NCBI RefSeq assembly: GCF_002101295.1
Contig: NZ_CP020778.1
Span: 62,001 to 126,000 of the forward strand
From: Candidatus Pelagibacter sp. RS40
GTDB taxonomy: Bacteria > Pseudomonadota > Alphaproteobacteria > Pelagibacterales > Pelagibacteraceae
Length of the DNA: 64,000 nucleotides
Direction: 5' to 3'
The position numbers were made by a program, and so were the translations under genes. A model generated the notes under the pieces. It had not been told where the DNA came from. It made no database searches and worked only from the letters and a program-made list of their open reading frames with translations. The first letter of the stretch is position 1. Each line of letters begins with the position of its first letter. Shown here one piece after another: positions 21,826-29,596 of this stretch.

Positions 21826-22437
21826 TTATTCTCTCTTCTCTACTACTTTATCTATTAATCCGAAATCTTTTGCATTATCTGGGGTCATGAAATTATCTCT
21901 TTCTAATGCAGATTTAATTTCATCAACTGACTTTCCTGTATGTTTCGAATAAATTTCATTTAATCTTTTTTTCAAAGATAAAACTTCATTAGCATGTATT
22001 TCTATATCTGTAGCTTGACCTTGAAATCCTGCTGATGGTTGATGAACCATAATTCTTGAATTTGGAAGTGAAAATCTTTTTCCTTTTGCGCCTGCTGCTA
22101 ATAAAAAAGACCCCATGCTAGCAGCCTGACCGATACATAAAGTGTTAACTTCTGGTTTAATATATTGCATAGTATCATATATACCTAATCCAGCAGTTAC
22201 CAATCCGCCTGGGCTGTTTATATATAAAGATATTTCTTTTTTTGGATCTTCACTTTCTAAAAATAATAATTGTGCTGTTACTAATGAAGCAACGGTATCG
22301 TTAATTGGCCCTACTACAAAAACAATTCTTTCTTTTAAAAGTCTTGAGTAAATATCATAAGCTCTTTCACCTCTACTGGATTGTTCCACAACCATAGGGA
22401 CAAGAGTATTGAGCTGCTCGGATAATTTTGATGTCAT
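21826..22437 (-). CDS. clpP: ATP-dependent Clp protease proteolytic subunit
   Basis: ClpP is the serine protease barrel that partners ClpX. The 203 residues contain the catalytic triad Ser107 ([11 protein letters not shown]), His132 ([10 protein letters not shown]) and Asp181 (ERDNFMTP). The YINSPGG loop is at 72-78. The gene follows tig by 33 bases and precedes clpX, so protein folding and degradation genes form one group. Confidence 0.97.
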   Translation of the reverse strand: MTSKLSEQLNTLVPMVVEQSSRGERAYDIYSRLLKERIVFVVGPINDTVASLVTAQLLFLESEDPKKEISLYINSPGGLVTAGLGIYDTMQYIKPEVNTLCIGQAASMGSFLLAAGAKGKRFSLPNSRIMVHQPSAGFQGQATDIEIHANEVLSLKKRLNEIYSKHTGKSVDEIKSALERDNFMTPDNAKDFGLIDKVVEKRE

Positions 22438-22470
22438 AAGTTGATTCGATTTTACTTATACAACTTGTGA

Positions 22471-23907
22471 TTACTTTTTGCTAACCTTTTTTGCTTGGAC
22501 TTTTTTCTTTGCGGGGGTTTTGGGTTTTTTAGAAACTGTTTCTTTATTTTCTTTTACTTTTGTTTTTTTTTCATCAGTGCTTTGTTTTGCTAATTTCTCT
22601 TGTTCTTTTAAGTTTTTTTCGTTTTCAGCTTTTAATATCTTTTCAGCCTCATTTTTAGAAATTTGTTTTTTGTTTACTTTTGCTGATTTTTTTATTTCAT
22701 TTATGATTTTTTCTTCATAAATCGATCCTCTAATACCATCAATTGCTGATGGATTTTTTTCATAGTACTCCTTTACCATTTTTTCTTGACCTGGCATCAT
22801 TCTAAATTGTTTTTGAATTTCAGCATTCACTTCATCTTGAGAAACTTTAATATTATTTTTTTCTCCAAAAGCATTTAGAATTAAACCAGTTTTAATTCTT
22901 TTTTGAGCTTGTTCTTCAAGAGATTTCTTATTTTTCTTTAATTCATCTTCCTTCATTCCTTGGGATAAAATCTGAACTTCTTGTTCAATTAAATTCTGAG
23001 GAAGATCATCTAATTTTTGTTTTTCTATTTGTTCTAAAATCTGTTTTTTAGATATTAAATCAAGTGAATTTTTAAACTCATCATTTATTTGTTTTGATAT
23101 TAATTCTTTTAAATTATTTAAATCCGTAGCACCTAATGTTTTTGCAAAATCATCATTAATTTTCACATCTTCAGGAGATTTTACAGAATTAATTTTACAG
23201 TCAAATACTGCTTTTTTATTTATTAATTCTTTTTTTGGAAAGTTTTCTGGAAGATTTACTTCAACTTTTTTAGTGTCATTTTTTTTTACTCCTTCCAATT
23301 GTTTATCAAAGCCTTTGATAAACAAATCTTTGCCAAGAACTAATTGTGTATTCTTTCCTTCGTTTCCTTCAAAGTTATTACCATCAACTGTTGCTTTATA
23401 ATCAAACGCTACTAAGTCTTTAGTTTTTGCCGTGTATTTTTCATCTACTTCTTTAAAATTATTTTGGCTCTTTGCAATTTGATCAATTCTTTTATCTGTT
23501 TCAGTATTGTCAATTTTCACCTCATAATCATCTACTTTGATTTTGTTGATAGATGAAACATCTATATTTGGTAATTCTGTTACAGTAATTATATATTCTA
23601 AGTCTTTTCCTTCTCCAAAAGATTTTAAATCAATTTTAGGCTGTCCAGCTGGTTTAATTTTATTCTCTTCAAGCGCTTTTGTAGTTGTATCTTTTAAAAC
23701 TTTATCAATAACTTCTCCATAAACAGCTTTACCAAACTGTCTTTTAAGAATTTCTGTTGGAACTTTTCCAGGTCTAAATCCTTTAAGAACTACGTCTTTC
23801 CTGATTTCATCGTACTTTTCATCCATATATCCGGAGATAGTTTTTTTATCGATGAAAACTTTTAGATCTTTCTGTAAACCTTTTTTATTTTCTACTGTTA
23901 CTTTCAT
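22471..23907 (-). CDS. tig: Trigger factor (ribosome-associated chaperone)
   Basis: Trigger factor binds the ribosome exit site and shields nascent chains. I start at the ATG at 23907 (478 residues), where the protein opens MKVTVENKKGLQ. The longer frame would run into tRNA-Leu. The ribosome-binding loop GFRPGKVP is present. It is followed by the PPIase-like domain and the C-terminal helical domain. The last 70 or so residues are an unusually lysine-rich tail ending PAKKKVQAKKVSKK, which extends beyond the normal domain. Confidence 0.93.
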   Translation of the reverse strand: MKVTVENKKGLQKDLKVFIDKKTISGYMDEKYDEIRKDVVLKGFRPGKVPTEILKRQFGKAVYGEVIDKVLKDTTTKALEENKIKPAGQPKIDLKSFGEGKDLEYIITVTELPNIDVSSINKIKVDDYEVKIDNTETDKRIDQIAKSQNNFKEVDEKYTAKTKDLVAFDYKATVDGNNFEGNEGKNTQLVLGKDLFIKGFDKQLEGVKKNDTKKVEVNLPENFPKKELINKKAVFDCKINSVKSPEDVKINDDFAKTLGATDLNNLKELISKQINDEFKNSLDLISKKQILEQIEKQKLDDLPQNLIEQEVQILSQGMKEDELKKNKKSLEEQAQKRIKTGLILNAFGEKNNIKVSQDEVNAEIQKQFRMMPGQEKMVKEYYEKNPSAIDGIRGSIYEEKIINEIKKSAKVNKKQISKNEAEKILKAENEKNLKEQEKLAKQSTDEKKTKVKENKETVSKKPKTPAKKKVQAKKVSKK

Positions 23908-23916
23908 AATTTTAAA

Positions 23917-24001
23917 TGGTAGGGCGAAAAGGACTCGAACCTTCACCGATTGCTCGACTGGTTCCTAAGACCAGCGCGTCTACCAATTCCGCCATCGCCC
24001 C
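23917..24001 (-). tRNA. tRNA-Leu(TAG)
   Basis: The minus strand forms an 85-nt type II tRNA with a long variable arm and encoded CCA. Acceptor arms are GGGGCGA and TCGCCCT. The anticodon stem CTGGT/ACCAG surrounds loop CTTAGGA, so the anticodon is TAG. The T loop is TTCGAGT. It stands ten bases upstream of the trigger-factor start, so it may share a transcript with tig. Confidence 0.97.
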
Positions 24002-24017
24002 AGTTAAATTATGCAGT

Positions 24018-24046
24018 CTTATATATTATTGAACTAATTTGTCCAA
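24018..24046 (-). promoter_or_regulatory. Putative promoter of tRNA-Leu (and tig)
   Basis: On the minus strand TTGGAC (24041-24046) is followed after 17 bases by TATAAG (24018-24023). Transcription would start about ten bases before the tRNA-Leu 5' end at 24001. The opposite strand of this 86-base gap must hold the promoter of the DUF1289 gene. This is a consensus match without further support. Confidence 0.42.
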
Positions 24047-24087
24047 TCCGAATAATAGTGTAAAAGTATAAAAAAATTAAAAAAATT

Positions 24088-24336
24088 ATGATTGTTTCGC
24101 CTTGTATCAGTATATGTAGAACAGACCCGGTAACTGGTTATTGTTATGGCTGTGCTAGAAACAATGAAGAAAAAAGAATTTGGAAAGATACATCTACAAC
24201 TGATGAGTGGAAAAATAAAAATCTTAAAGAAATTCAAGAACGAATGACTGGTTGGCAATTAGAAAGTTTTAAAGAGTCTTATGATCACAAGGTAAATAAT
24301 GGAATGTCATTATTTAAAAAGAATTTAATAAAATGA
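24088..24336 (+). CDS. DUF1289 family protein
   Basis: This 82-residue protein begins MIVSPCISICRTDPVTGYCYGCARN. The four closely spaced cysteines in a CxxxC and CxxC pattern are the DUF1289 signature and suggest metal or Fe-S binding, which is an inference. The C-terminal half is charged and helical (WKNKNLKEIQERM). Its stop overlaps the next start (ATGA), so the two genes are probably cotranslated. Function is not established. Confidence 0.85.
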   Translation: MIVSPCISICRTDPVTGYCYGCARNNEEKRIWKDTSTTDEWKNKNLKEIQERMTGWQLESFKESYDHKVNNGMSLFKKNLIK

Positions 24337-24500
24337 ATAAAACAAATTTAGCAATTATAATTTATGTTATCGGTATTATTATTGGCATGTTTGTATTAGA
24401 TATTTGGAGTGCTGAAACTAGTCCTAAAGCTATTTTAGGAATGATTTGGACAGCTCTTTTTGCGATAGCTTTATATTACGCTGAAAAAAAAGAAAATTAA
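24333..24500 (+). CDS. Small two-helix membrane protein, unknown
   Basis: An open frame of 55 residues starts at an ATG that overlaps the DUF1289 stop by four bases (ATGA). It has two hydrophobic stretches, around residues 6-25 and 34-49, with a short acidic link (DIWSAETSP), and ends in YAEKKEN. The coupling with the upstream gene and the clean membrane profile argue that it is real. I do not recognise the family. Confidence 0.6.
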   Translation: MNKTNLAIIIYVIGIIIGMFVLDIWSAETSPKAILGMIWTALFAIALYYAEKKEN

Positions 24501-24512
24501 TTTAATTTTAAA

Positions 24513-24653
24513 TTATTTTTTAGTTGAAGAATTCGATTTCGTATTTTTAATAGTTTTTCTTTTAAATGGATTATTAGAGTTAGAAGAAAAATTATTTTTA
24601 AATCGTGCGTAGTTTTGCTTTTGCGCTTGTTTCATTGCTCTTTTTGAAGACAT
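24513..24653 (-). CDS. Small basic protein, unknown
   Basis: A minus-strand frame from the ATG at 24653 encodes 46 residues opening MSSKRAMKQAQKQNYARF. The rest is rich in Lys, Asn and Ser, with almost no acidic residues. It lies tail to tail with the 55-residue membrane protein, 12 bases away. A strongly basic mini-protein could bind nucleic acid or the ribosome, but that is a guess. A similar lysine-rich mini-gene occurs at 48222-48335. Confidence 0.5.
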   Translation of the reverse strand: MSSKRAMKQAQKQNYARFKNNFSSNSNNPFKRKTIKNTKSNSSTKK

Positions 24654-24676
24654 AATTTAATTTGATATAATTATAC

Positions 24677-25231
24677 TCACATTGTCTCAATTGATCCAAT
24701 AATTTCGTAATTTTTATCAGAAACAACTATTTCACCCGAGCTTACTGCTATATTTAACATCGATGAAATAACGACATAATGTGTAACTAAAATTAAATTT
24801 TTATTACTTTTCCAATTTTTTATATATTTCTTAAGATCCTTAATTTGTCTTTTCTCATTTTTAGCAAATTTTGTAGAATAAAAAGAATTTAATGCATCAA
24901 ATGTTTCAAAATTATTAAAGGCAAATTTTGCAGTATCTTTACACCTACACCACTCGCTCGATAAAACTTTATCAATTTTAATTTTTTTTGTTTTAAAAAA
25001 TTCTCCAATATATTTTGATTGAGTAATGCCCTCATCATTTAAATTTCTTTGTGTAGAACAATCATTTATATCAAAATTTTCTGGATCACCTCCACCAGGT
25101 GCATAAGCATGTCTAATAAATATTATTTTACCACCCTCTTCTAAACTTTCTAAAATTTTATCCTCAGAAAATACTTGGTTTGAAAATACTAAAGATATAA
25201 TGATTAATAAAAATAATTTAAATATTTTCAT
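24677..25231 (-). CDS. Exported histidine phosphatase family protein
   Basis: The 184-residue protein starts with a signal peptide (MKIFKLFLLIIISLVFSNQ). The histidine phosphatase core follows: the phosphate-site motif IIFIRHAYAPGGG near residues 36-48, with RHA in place of the usual RHG, then LSSEWCRCKDTAKFAF and the second histidine in LVTHYVV. It may dephosphorylate a small molecule or sugar in the periplasm. Its start codon lies only three bases from the divergent uracil-DNA glycosylase start. Confidence 0.8.
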   Translation of the reverse strand: MKIFKLFLLIIISLVFSNQVFSEDKILESLEEGGKIIFIRHAYAPGGGDPENFDINDCSTQRNLNDEGITQSKYIGEFFKTKKIKIDKVLSSEWCRCKDTAKFAFNNFETFDALNSFYSTKFAKNEKRQIKDLKKYIKNWKSNKNLILVTHYVVISSMLNIAVSSGEIVVSDKNYEIIGSIETM

Positions 25232-25234
25232 TTA

Positions 25235-25909
25235 ATGAAAAAAAATTTTAATAAACTTAATAATTCTATTATTAAATGTATCAAATGCAAAAGACTAGTT
25301 AATTTTAGAACGAAAATTTCTATTCAAAAACGAAAACAATTTATTAATGAAAAATATTGGGGAAAGCCAATTACAGGCTATGGAGACACAAATGGAAAAA
25401 TTTTGCTTGTTGGATTAGCTCCAGCAGCTCATGGTGGAAATAGAACGGGAAGGGTTTTTACAGGCGATAAATCGTCAGATTTTTTATACAAGTGTTTACA
25501 CAAAGTAAAAATCGCTAATCAACCAAACTCAGATTATCTTGATGATGGACTGAAATTAAAAAACGCGTTTATTACTACTGCTTTAAAATGTGTTCCACCT
25601 GAAGATAAACCATTAAAAAAAGAATTAGATCAATGTTTTAAATACTTTAATCAAGAAATAAATTTTCTTAAAGACCTTAAAGTTATAGTTGCTCTAGGAA
25701 AAATTGCATTTGATGCTTGCAAATACTTTTATAAATCTAATTATAACTTTAATGAAAATATTAAATTTAAACATAATAAGGTATTTAAATTACCTAACAA
25801 TATATTATTGATTGGCTGCTATCACCCAAGTCCTAGAAATGTGAATACTGGAAGAATAAATGAAAAGAAAATGGTGCAGTTATTCAACAGGGTATTGAAA
25901 TTAATTTAA
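25235..25909 (+). CDS. Uracil-DNA glycosylase, family 5 (UDGb-type)
   Basis: The enzyme removes uracil, and in this family other deaminated bases, from DNA to start base-excision repair. The 224 residues carry motif A GLAPAAHGGNRTGR at 60-73 and motif B HPSPRNVNTGR at 197-207. Motif A lacks the catalytic Asp/Asn of other families, as is normal for family 5. Cysteines 15, 18, 119 and 134 fit the [4Fe-4S] cluster. Its last nine bases overlap the convergent ybgC gene. Confidence 0.85.
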   Translation: MKKNFNKLNNSIIKCIKCKRLVNFRTKISIQKRKQFINEKYWGKPITGYGDTNGKILLVGLAPAAHGGNRTGRVFTGDKSSDFLYKCLHKVKIANQPNSDYLDDGLKLKNAFITTALKCVPPEDKPLKKELDQCFKYFNQEINFLKDLKVIVALGKIAFDACKYFYKSNYNFNENIKFKHNKVFKLPNNILLIGCYHPSPRNVNTGRINEKKMVQLFNRVLKLI

Positions 25910-26296
25910 TAAGTTATTTAAAATTTCAGGTATTTTAATTGGTTTACCCTCTTTATTTACAGTTACTAATTGAACAGTAGCTTCAGATATTATTTCTTCA
26001 TTCTTTTTTATAATCTGTTTCATTGTAAAAGAAGTTCTGGTTTTTGATAATATTGAAGATATTATTTCTAGTTCATCTTCAAATCTTGCAGGTTTTTTGT
26101 ATTCAATGTTGCAAGACTTTACGATTATTAGTGAATCATGCTCTTTTTGAAGATTAGTATTTGTTAATCCTAACGAATATATAGCTTCAGATCGAGCTCT
26201 CTCTAAATATTTTAAATAGTTTGCGTAATAAACTACACCACCTGCATCTGTATCTTCATAATAAATTTTAACTTTATGTTTAAATTGTTTTGACAT
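25901..26296 (-). CDS. ybgC: YbgC-type acyl-CoA thioesterase (hotdog fold)
   Basis: YbgC-family proteins hydrolyse acyl-CoA thioesters and usually belong to tol-pal clusters. The 131 residues have the 4HBT signature YYEDTDAGGVVYYANYLKYL, with the catalytic aspartate at 15 or 17, followed by ERARSEA. No tol or pal gene is in the window, so the gene stands apart from its usual partners. The start is an ATG at 26296, about 50 bases from the divergent small membrane gene. Confidence 0.85.
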   Translation of the reverse strand: MSKQFKHKVKIYYEDTDAGGVVYYANYLKYLERARSEAIYSLGLTNTNLQKEHDSLIIVKSCNIEYKKPARFEDELEIISSILSKTRTSFTMKQIIKKNEEIISEATVQLVTVNKEGKPIKIPEILNNLLN

Positions 26297-26346
26297 TAAT
26301 TAATCATACCAAAATAGTAATTTTTTTAATACTAATCATTAAAAAT

Positions 26347-26493
26347 ATGAAAGTTTATTTTATTTGGTTAATAGGTGTAATTTTATGGAATTTTGGTTAT
26401 CCAAATGCAACACCCATGCAAGATGTTGTTGTAGCAATTTTGTTGTCCTTACTGAGTTATTTCCTTAAACAAAAAGTTAAATTTTTAAATTAA
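26347..26493 (+). CDS. Small membrane protein, unknown
   Basis: From the ATG at 26347 the frame encodes 48 residues: a first helix (VYFIWLIGVILWNFGY), a PNATPMQD turn and a second helix ending SYFLKQKVKFLN. An upstream in-frame start at 26290 would overlap the divergent ybgC gene, so I chose the inner ATG. Its stop shares the four bases TTAA with the stop of the convergent DUF3047 gene. The composition looks protein-like, but I do not recognise the family. Confidence 0.55.
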   Translation: MKVYFIWLIGVILWNFGYPNATPMQDVVVAILLSLLSYFLKQKVKFLN

Positions 26494-27143
26494 TTCGCTG
26501 AAAAATATATATTTTGGTAATAGCTTATTGATTTTCTTTTTGAATTATCTGTATCAGCCATAATTGCAACTCCATCTAATTCATTCACGTCTAAATCATG
26601 AAATTTTTTAAAATCCTCTTTTACATTGGCTTTTACAGTGACCCATTCATTTAAATTTTCATTAGTTGTTGATAAAACATTATCAATAGATTTTTTTGTA
26701 TAAGGGCTAGGCCAATTATCTCCTACATTTTCATTACTTGAAAAAACATAGTTTATGGCCCTATTTGACAAAGCTGTAGAACCAGTTTTTTTTATGACAA
26801 AAACTCTTGCTGCAAAATCATGTCCTTTTTTACTTTTCTCATTTATTCCTTTTAAATCTTTCTCAATTTTCCATGTAATGTTAATGAAAGGAGTAGAATT
26901 AAGGTCGATAGTTACCTTTTTTCCAAGTCCTGAAGCCGCATTATCAGCAACCGCCTTAAGGTAGTTGCCATTTTCATTTGAGCCAAGCAAATATTCAGTT
27001 TTATTATCAGCACCTCTAACTTTTCTAACCTCTAAGGATTGAATTTCATTTTCTGTAAAATTAAACACATTTATGTTTTCAGCATTTGAAAGACTGATCG
27101 AAAAAAATGAAAACAATAAAATTTTTAAAAAAATTTTGGACAC
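26490..27143 (-). CDS. Exported DUF3047 family protein
   Basis: The 217-residue protein has a signal peptide with a likely cleavage after LSNA. The mature region resembles DUF3047: an early hydrophobic core, ITWKIEKDLKGINEKSKKGHDFAARVFV-type segments, DNWPSPY, then DGVAIMADTDNSKRKSISYY near the end. The Gly-Val-Ala-Ile-Met-x-Asp-Thr-Asp block is the clearest mark. Function is unknown, and a periplasmic or outer location is inferred from the signal. Confidence 0.75.
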   Translation of the reverse strand: MSKIFLKILLFSFFSISLSNAENINVFNFTENEIQSLEVRKVRGADNKTEYLLGSNENGNYLKAVADNAASGLGKKVTIDLNSTPFINITWKIEKDLKGINEKSKKGHDFAARVFVIKKTGSTALSNRAINYVFSSNENVGDNWPSPYTKKSIDNVLSTTNENLNEWVTVKANVKEDFKKFHDLDVNELDGVAIMADTDNSKRKSISYYQNIYFSAN

Positions 27144-27250
27144 GTCTTTGCTATAAACTAGAAATTTTTTAATACAATATTTTTTTAAAAAGTCAAAAAA
27201 TTGTCAATATTTGAACATTCATTACACAAAATTTAAGAGTATTTAAAATT

Positions 27251-27382
27251 GTGAAAACATTTACAATTTTTAACCTCTTAATTTATTGGTCAATCATTAT
27301 ATTATCACCTGTAATTTCAAAAGATTTAAAAATAGCTAAAATTGATGAAGTTATTGTGCCTTTATCTAAACCTAGTAGGTAG
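27251..27382 (+). CDS. Possible 43-residue secreted peptide or gene remnant
   Basis: A plus-strand frame starts with GTG at 27251. It reads MKTFTIFNLLIYW followed by a hydrophobic run, then VISKDLKIAKIDEVIVPLSK, and stops at 27382. The N-terminus looks like a signal peptide with a short mature tail. Its end overlaps the 3' end of the convergent SDR gene by 11 bases. It may be a tiny secreted peptide or the decayed start of a longer exported protein. The rest of the 228-base gap around it shows nothing else. Confidence 0.3.
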   Translation: MKTFTIFNLLIYWSIIILSPVISKDLKIAKIDEVIVPLSKPSR

Positions 27383-28118
27383 ATCTTCCACCACTAATAT
27401 CAAACACTGCAGCTGTTGAAAAAGAGTTTTCCTCAGATGATAACCAACAAACCATTGAGGTTAATTCATGAACTTCTAAAAACCTACCTTTTGGAACTTT
27501 TGAAAGCATTCTTTGTACATGTTCTTTTGACATTTGATTTAAAATTCTAGTGTTTGCTCCAGCAGGTGTGACAGCATTTACAGCAATATTATTTAAAGCC
27601 AGCTCTTTTCCTAAAGATTTTGTTAAACCAATTACTCCAGCTTTTGAAGAACTATAGGCACTAGCATTAGCATTGCCATCTTTACCGGAAACTGATGCAA
27701 TATTAACTATTCTTCCATAGTTATTTTTAATCATGTAAGGAACAACTGCTTTACAACAATAGAAGATACCATTTAAATTAATCTCCATTATTTTGGACCA
27801 ATCTTCAATTTTATAATTCCATAATTCTGAAGTGGGTCCAGTTATACCTGCACTATTAACTAAAATATCTATCTTTGAATTTTCAGCTATTTTATCTACT
27901 GTATTTTTTACTTGAGTAAAATTTGATACATCTACAACATCATAACTTAATTTATCACTATTAATTTCTTTAGATGCTTTTAGTAATTCTGTTTCATCTA
28001 TATCCCAAATTCGAACTTTACAACCTGACTTGATAAACCTTTTTGAAATATCCAAACCAAATCCTTGAGCTCCTCCAGTTATAATTGCAAATTTATTTTT
28101 AAGATCAAAATTATTCAT
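27372..28118 (-). CDS. SDR family oxidoreductase
   Basis: This classical short-chain dehydrogenase/reductase uses NAD(P)H on an unknown alcohol or ketone. I start at the ATG at 28118 (248 residues), which overlaps the permease stop (TAATG). The longer frame would lie within the permease gene. The cofactor motif TGGAQGFG is at 14-21 and NSAG lies near residue 91. The catalytic Ser is in NIASVSG and the YSSSK pair near residues 154-158. Its partner is the adjacent NCS1-type permease, so the substrate may be what that permease imports. Confidence 0.85.
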   Translation of the reverse strand: MNNFDLKNKFAIITGGAQGFGLDISKRFIKSGCKVRIWDIDETELLKASKEINSDKLSYDVVDVSNFTQVKNTVDKIAENSKIDILVNSAGITGPTSELWNYKIEDWSKIMEINLNGIFYCCKAVVPYMIKNNYGRIVNIASVSGKDGNANASAYSSSKAGVIGLTKSLGKELALNNIAVNAVTPAGANTRILNQMSKEHVQRMLSKVPKGRFLEVHELTSMVCWLSSEENSFSTAAVFDISGGRSTY

Positions 28119-29572
28119 TATTTTTTTAAAAGTAGATATAAAATATAAGACACAAGTGCACCTATTAACCATCCAAAAGATTGTATGTTTAATAAGCTTG
28201 TATTCCAGATAGTCGAAGCAGAGAAAATAAAACCAATTAATACAGAATACAATGCCTTTAAATTCCAACCGCTATTATAAATATATATAGTTGTCTCTTC
28301 TGGATAAAATAATTCCTTATGATTAATTTTTTTATTCTGAACGAAGTAAAAATCTGCAATAATAACGCCAAATATTGGACCCAAGAATGACGCTAGTGTA
28401 TCAAACACACTTAAAGATAGTCCTTGGCTAAATATTGATAGCCAAAAAAAAGATACAAACAGCGCTAATAAAATAATTACAGCTCCAGAGCTTTTTAAAT
28501 TTAAAGAATTGGGTAAAAAATTAATTAAAGTATTTTGAGAAGGTATATAATTAGCAATTAGGTTTGATGAAATAGAGGAAATTAAAATAAGCATCAAAGA
28601 TATTATTGTAAGATAATTGTTGTTGATTTTACCAATTATATCATTTGGATTTGTTAATAATCTTTCAACAGTAATAGAATTTTGTGCAAGAATAATATCA
28701 GATCCTAAACAAATTAATAAAGCTATAACGGAAAATAATATTAAATTTAATAGTAAAGCAAAATTTCCTTTATTCATCTCATTCTTGCTCTTGGCGTAGC
28801 GTGCAAAATCACCAAAGTTTAACAAAAGAATTGAAAAATAGGCAAACATAGTTCCCACAACTGAAATAAATGGAAAAATATTATTTCTAGAAATAAAATT
28901 TTCAGTATTTGTGCTCAAAATTAGAGAGCTGATTAATGCAACGTAGTTTTCAGAAATAATAATTATTAGAAATATTATAAGACCAACATAAATAATTATT
29001 GATGAAAATTTAATAAAATTTTTATTAAAACCAGCTGTTTTAGTAAAAAGAATAAATTGTATAATTAAACAAAGTATTAAAGATAAAAAATCAATTGCGT
29101 TTAAACCAAAGAAAAAAGTTAATAAAATTTCATGATTAAGTAACTGGCTATCTATTTTGAATAAAATAATTCTAAAAATATATCCTAGAGATTTTGAGAT
29201 AAAAAATGTTTGAACTCCAAACATAAATATTCCGATTAATCCTCTTATCAATCCAAGATATCTTGCACCGCTAAAGCCCATTGAAAGTCTAAGAATTACT
29301 GGAAATGGTAATCCACTACTTTGTGAGATGCTTCCTATTAAATTTGTTAAAAAAAATACTATTATGCCCGCAAATAACGTACCACTTAATACAACTAAGC
29401 TGTTTAAATCGTACAAAAGATATAAGGATGCAATTAGTGAAAATCCAATAATACTTTGAATTGATACGGCCCAAAAATTAAAGAAATCAAACCAACTCCA
29501 ATCTCTATTATTTGGATTTATTGATACAAGTTCCCAATTTCTAAGTTGATATTTGTCTTTTACTGGAATCAC
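28118..29572 (-). CDS. NCS1-type nucleobase/cation symporter permease
   Basis: A 484-residue, roughly 12-helix permease of the NCS1 class, which imports purines, pyrimidines, allantoin, hydantoins or thiamine precursors. The N-terminal NRDWSWFDFFNFWAVSIQS region and the FPVILRLSMGFSGARYLGLI segment fit this family. The start is GTG at 29572. It is one base overlapped with the SDR gene downstream. The exact substrate cannot be told from the sequence. No nucleobase-degrading genes are next to it, apart from the SDR. Confidence 0.8.
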   Translation of the reverse strand: MIPVKDKYQLRNWELVSINPNNRDWSWFDFFNFWAVSIQSIIGFSLIASLYLLYDLNSLVVLSGTLFAGIIVFFLTNLIGSISQSSGLPFPVILRLSMGFSGARYLGLIRGLIGIFMFGVQTFFISKSLGYIFRIILFKIDSQLLNHEILLTFFFGLNAIDFLSLILCLIIQFILFTKTAGFNKNFIKFSSIIIYVGLIIFLIIIISENYVALISSLILSTNTENFISRNNIFPFISVVGTMFAYFSILLLNFGDFARYAKSKNEMNKGNFALLLNLILFSVIALLICLGSDIILAQNSITVERLLTNPNDIIGKINNNYLTIISLMLILISSISSNLIANYIPSQNTLINFLPNSLNLKSSGAVIILLALFVSFFWLSIFSQGLSLSVFDTLASFLGPIFGVIIADFYFVQNKKINHKELFYPEETTIYIYNSGWNLKALYSVLIGFIFSASTIWNTSLLNIQSFGWLIGALVSYILYLLLKK

Positions 29573-29596
29573 AAAGATATATTAAACCAATATAAA

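Noticed and set aside
22478..22720. An 80-codon plus-strand open frame rich in Phe and Ser
   Set aside because: It is the antisense of the lysine-rich tail of trigger factor; the repeated AAA and AAG codons read as TTT and CTT on the other strand.
24034..24258. A 74-codon minus-strand frame opposite the DUF1289 gene
   Set aside because: It overlaps the well-supported DUF1289 gene and the tRNA-Leu promoter region, and its composition is not protein-like.
28119..28268. A longer N-terminus for the SDR gene at 27372-28118
   Set aside because: The extra 50 codons lie within the permease gene in another frame and do not look like SDR sequence; the Rossmann motif position fits the ATG at 28118.
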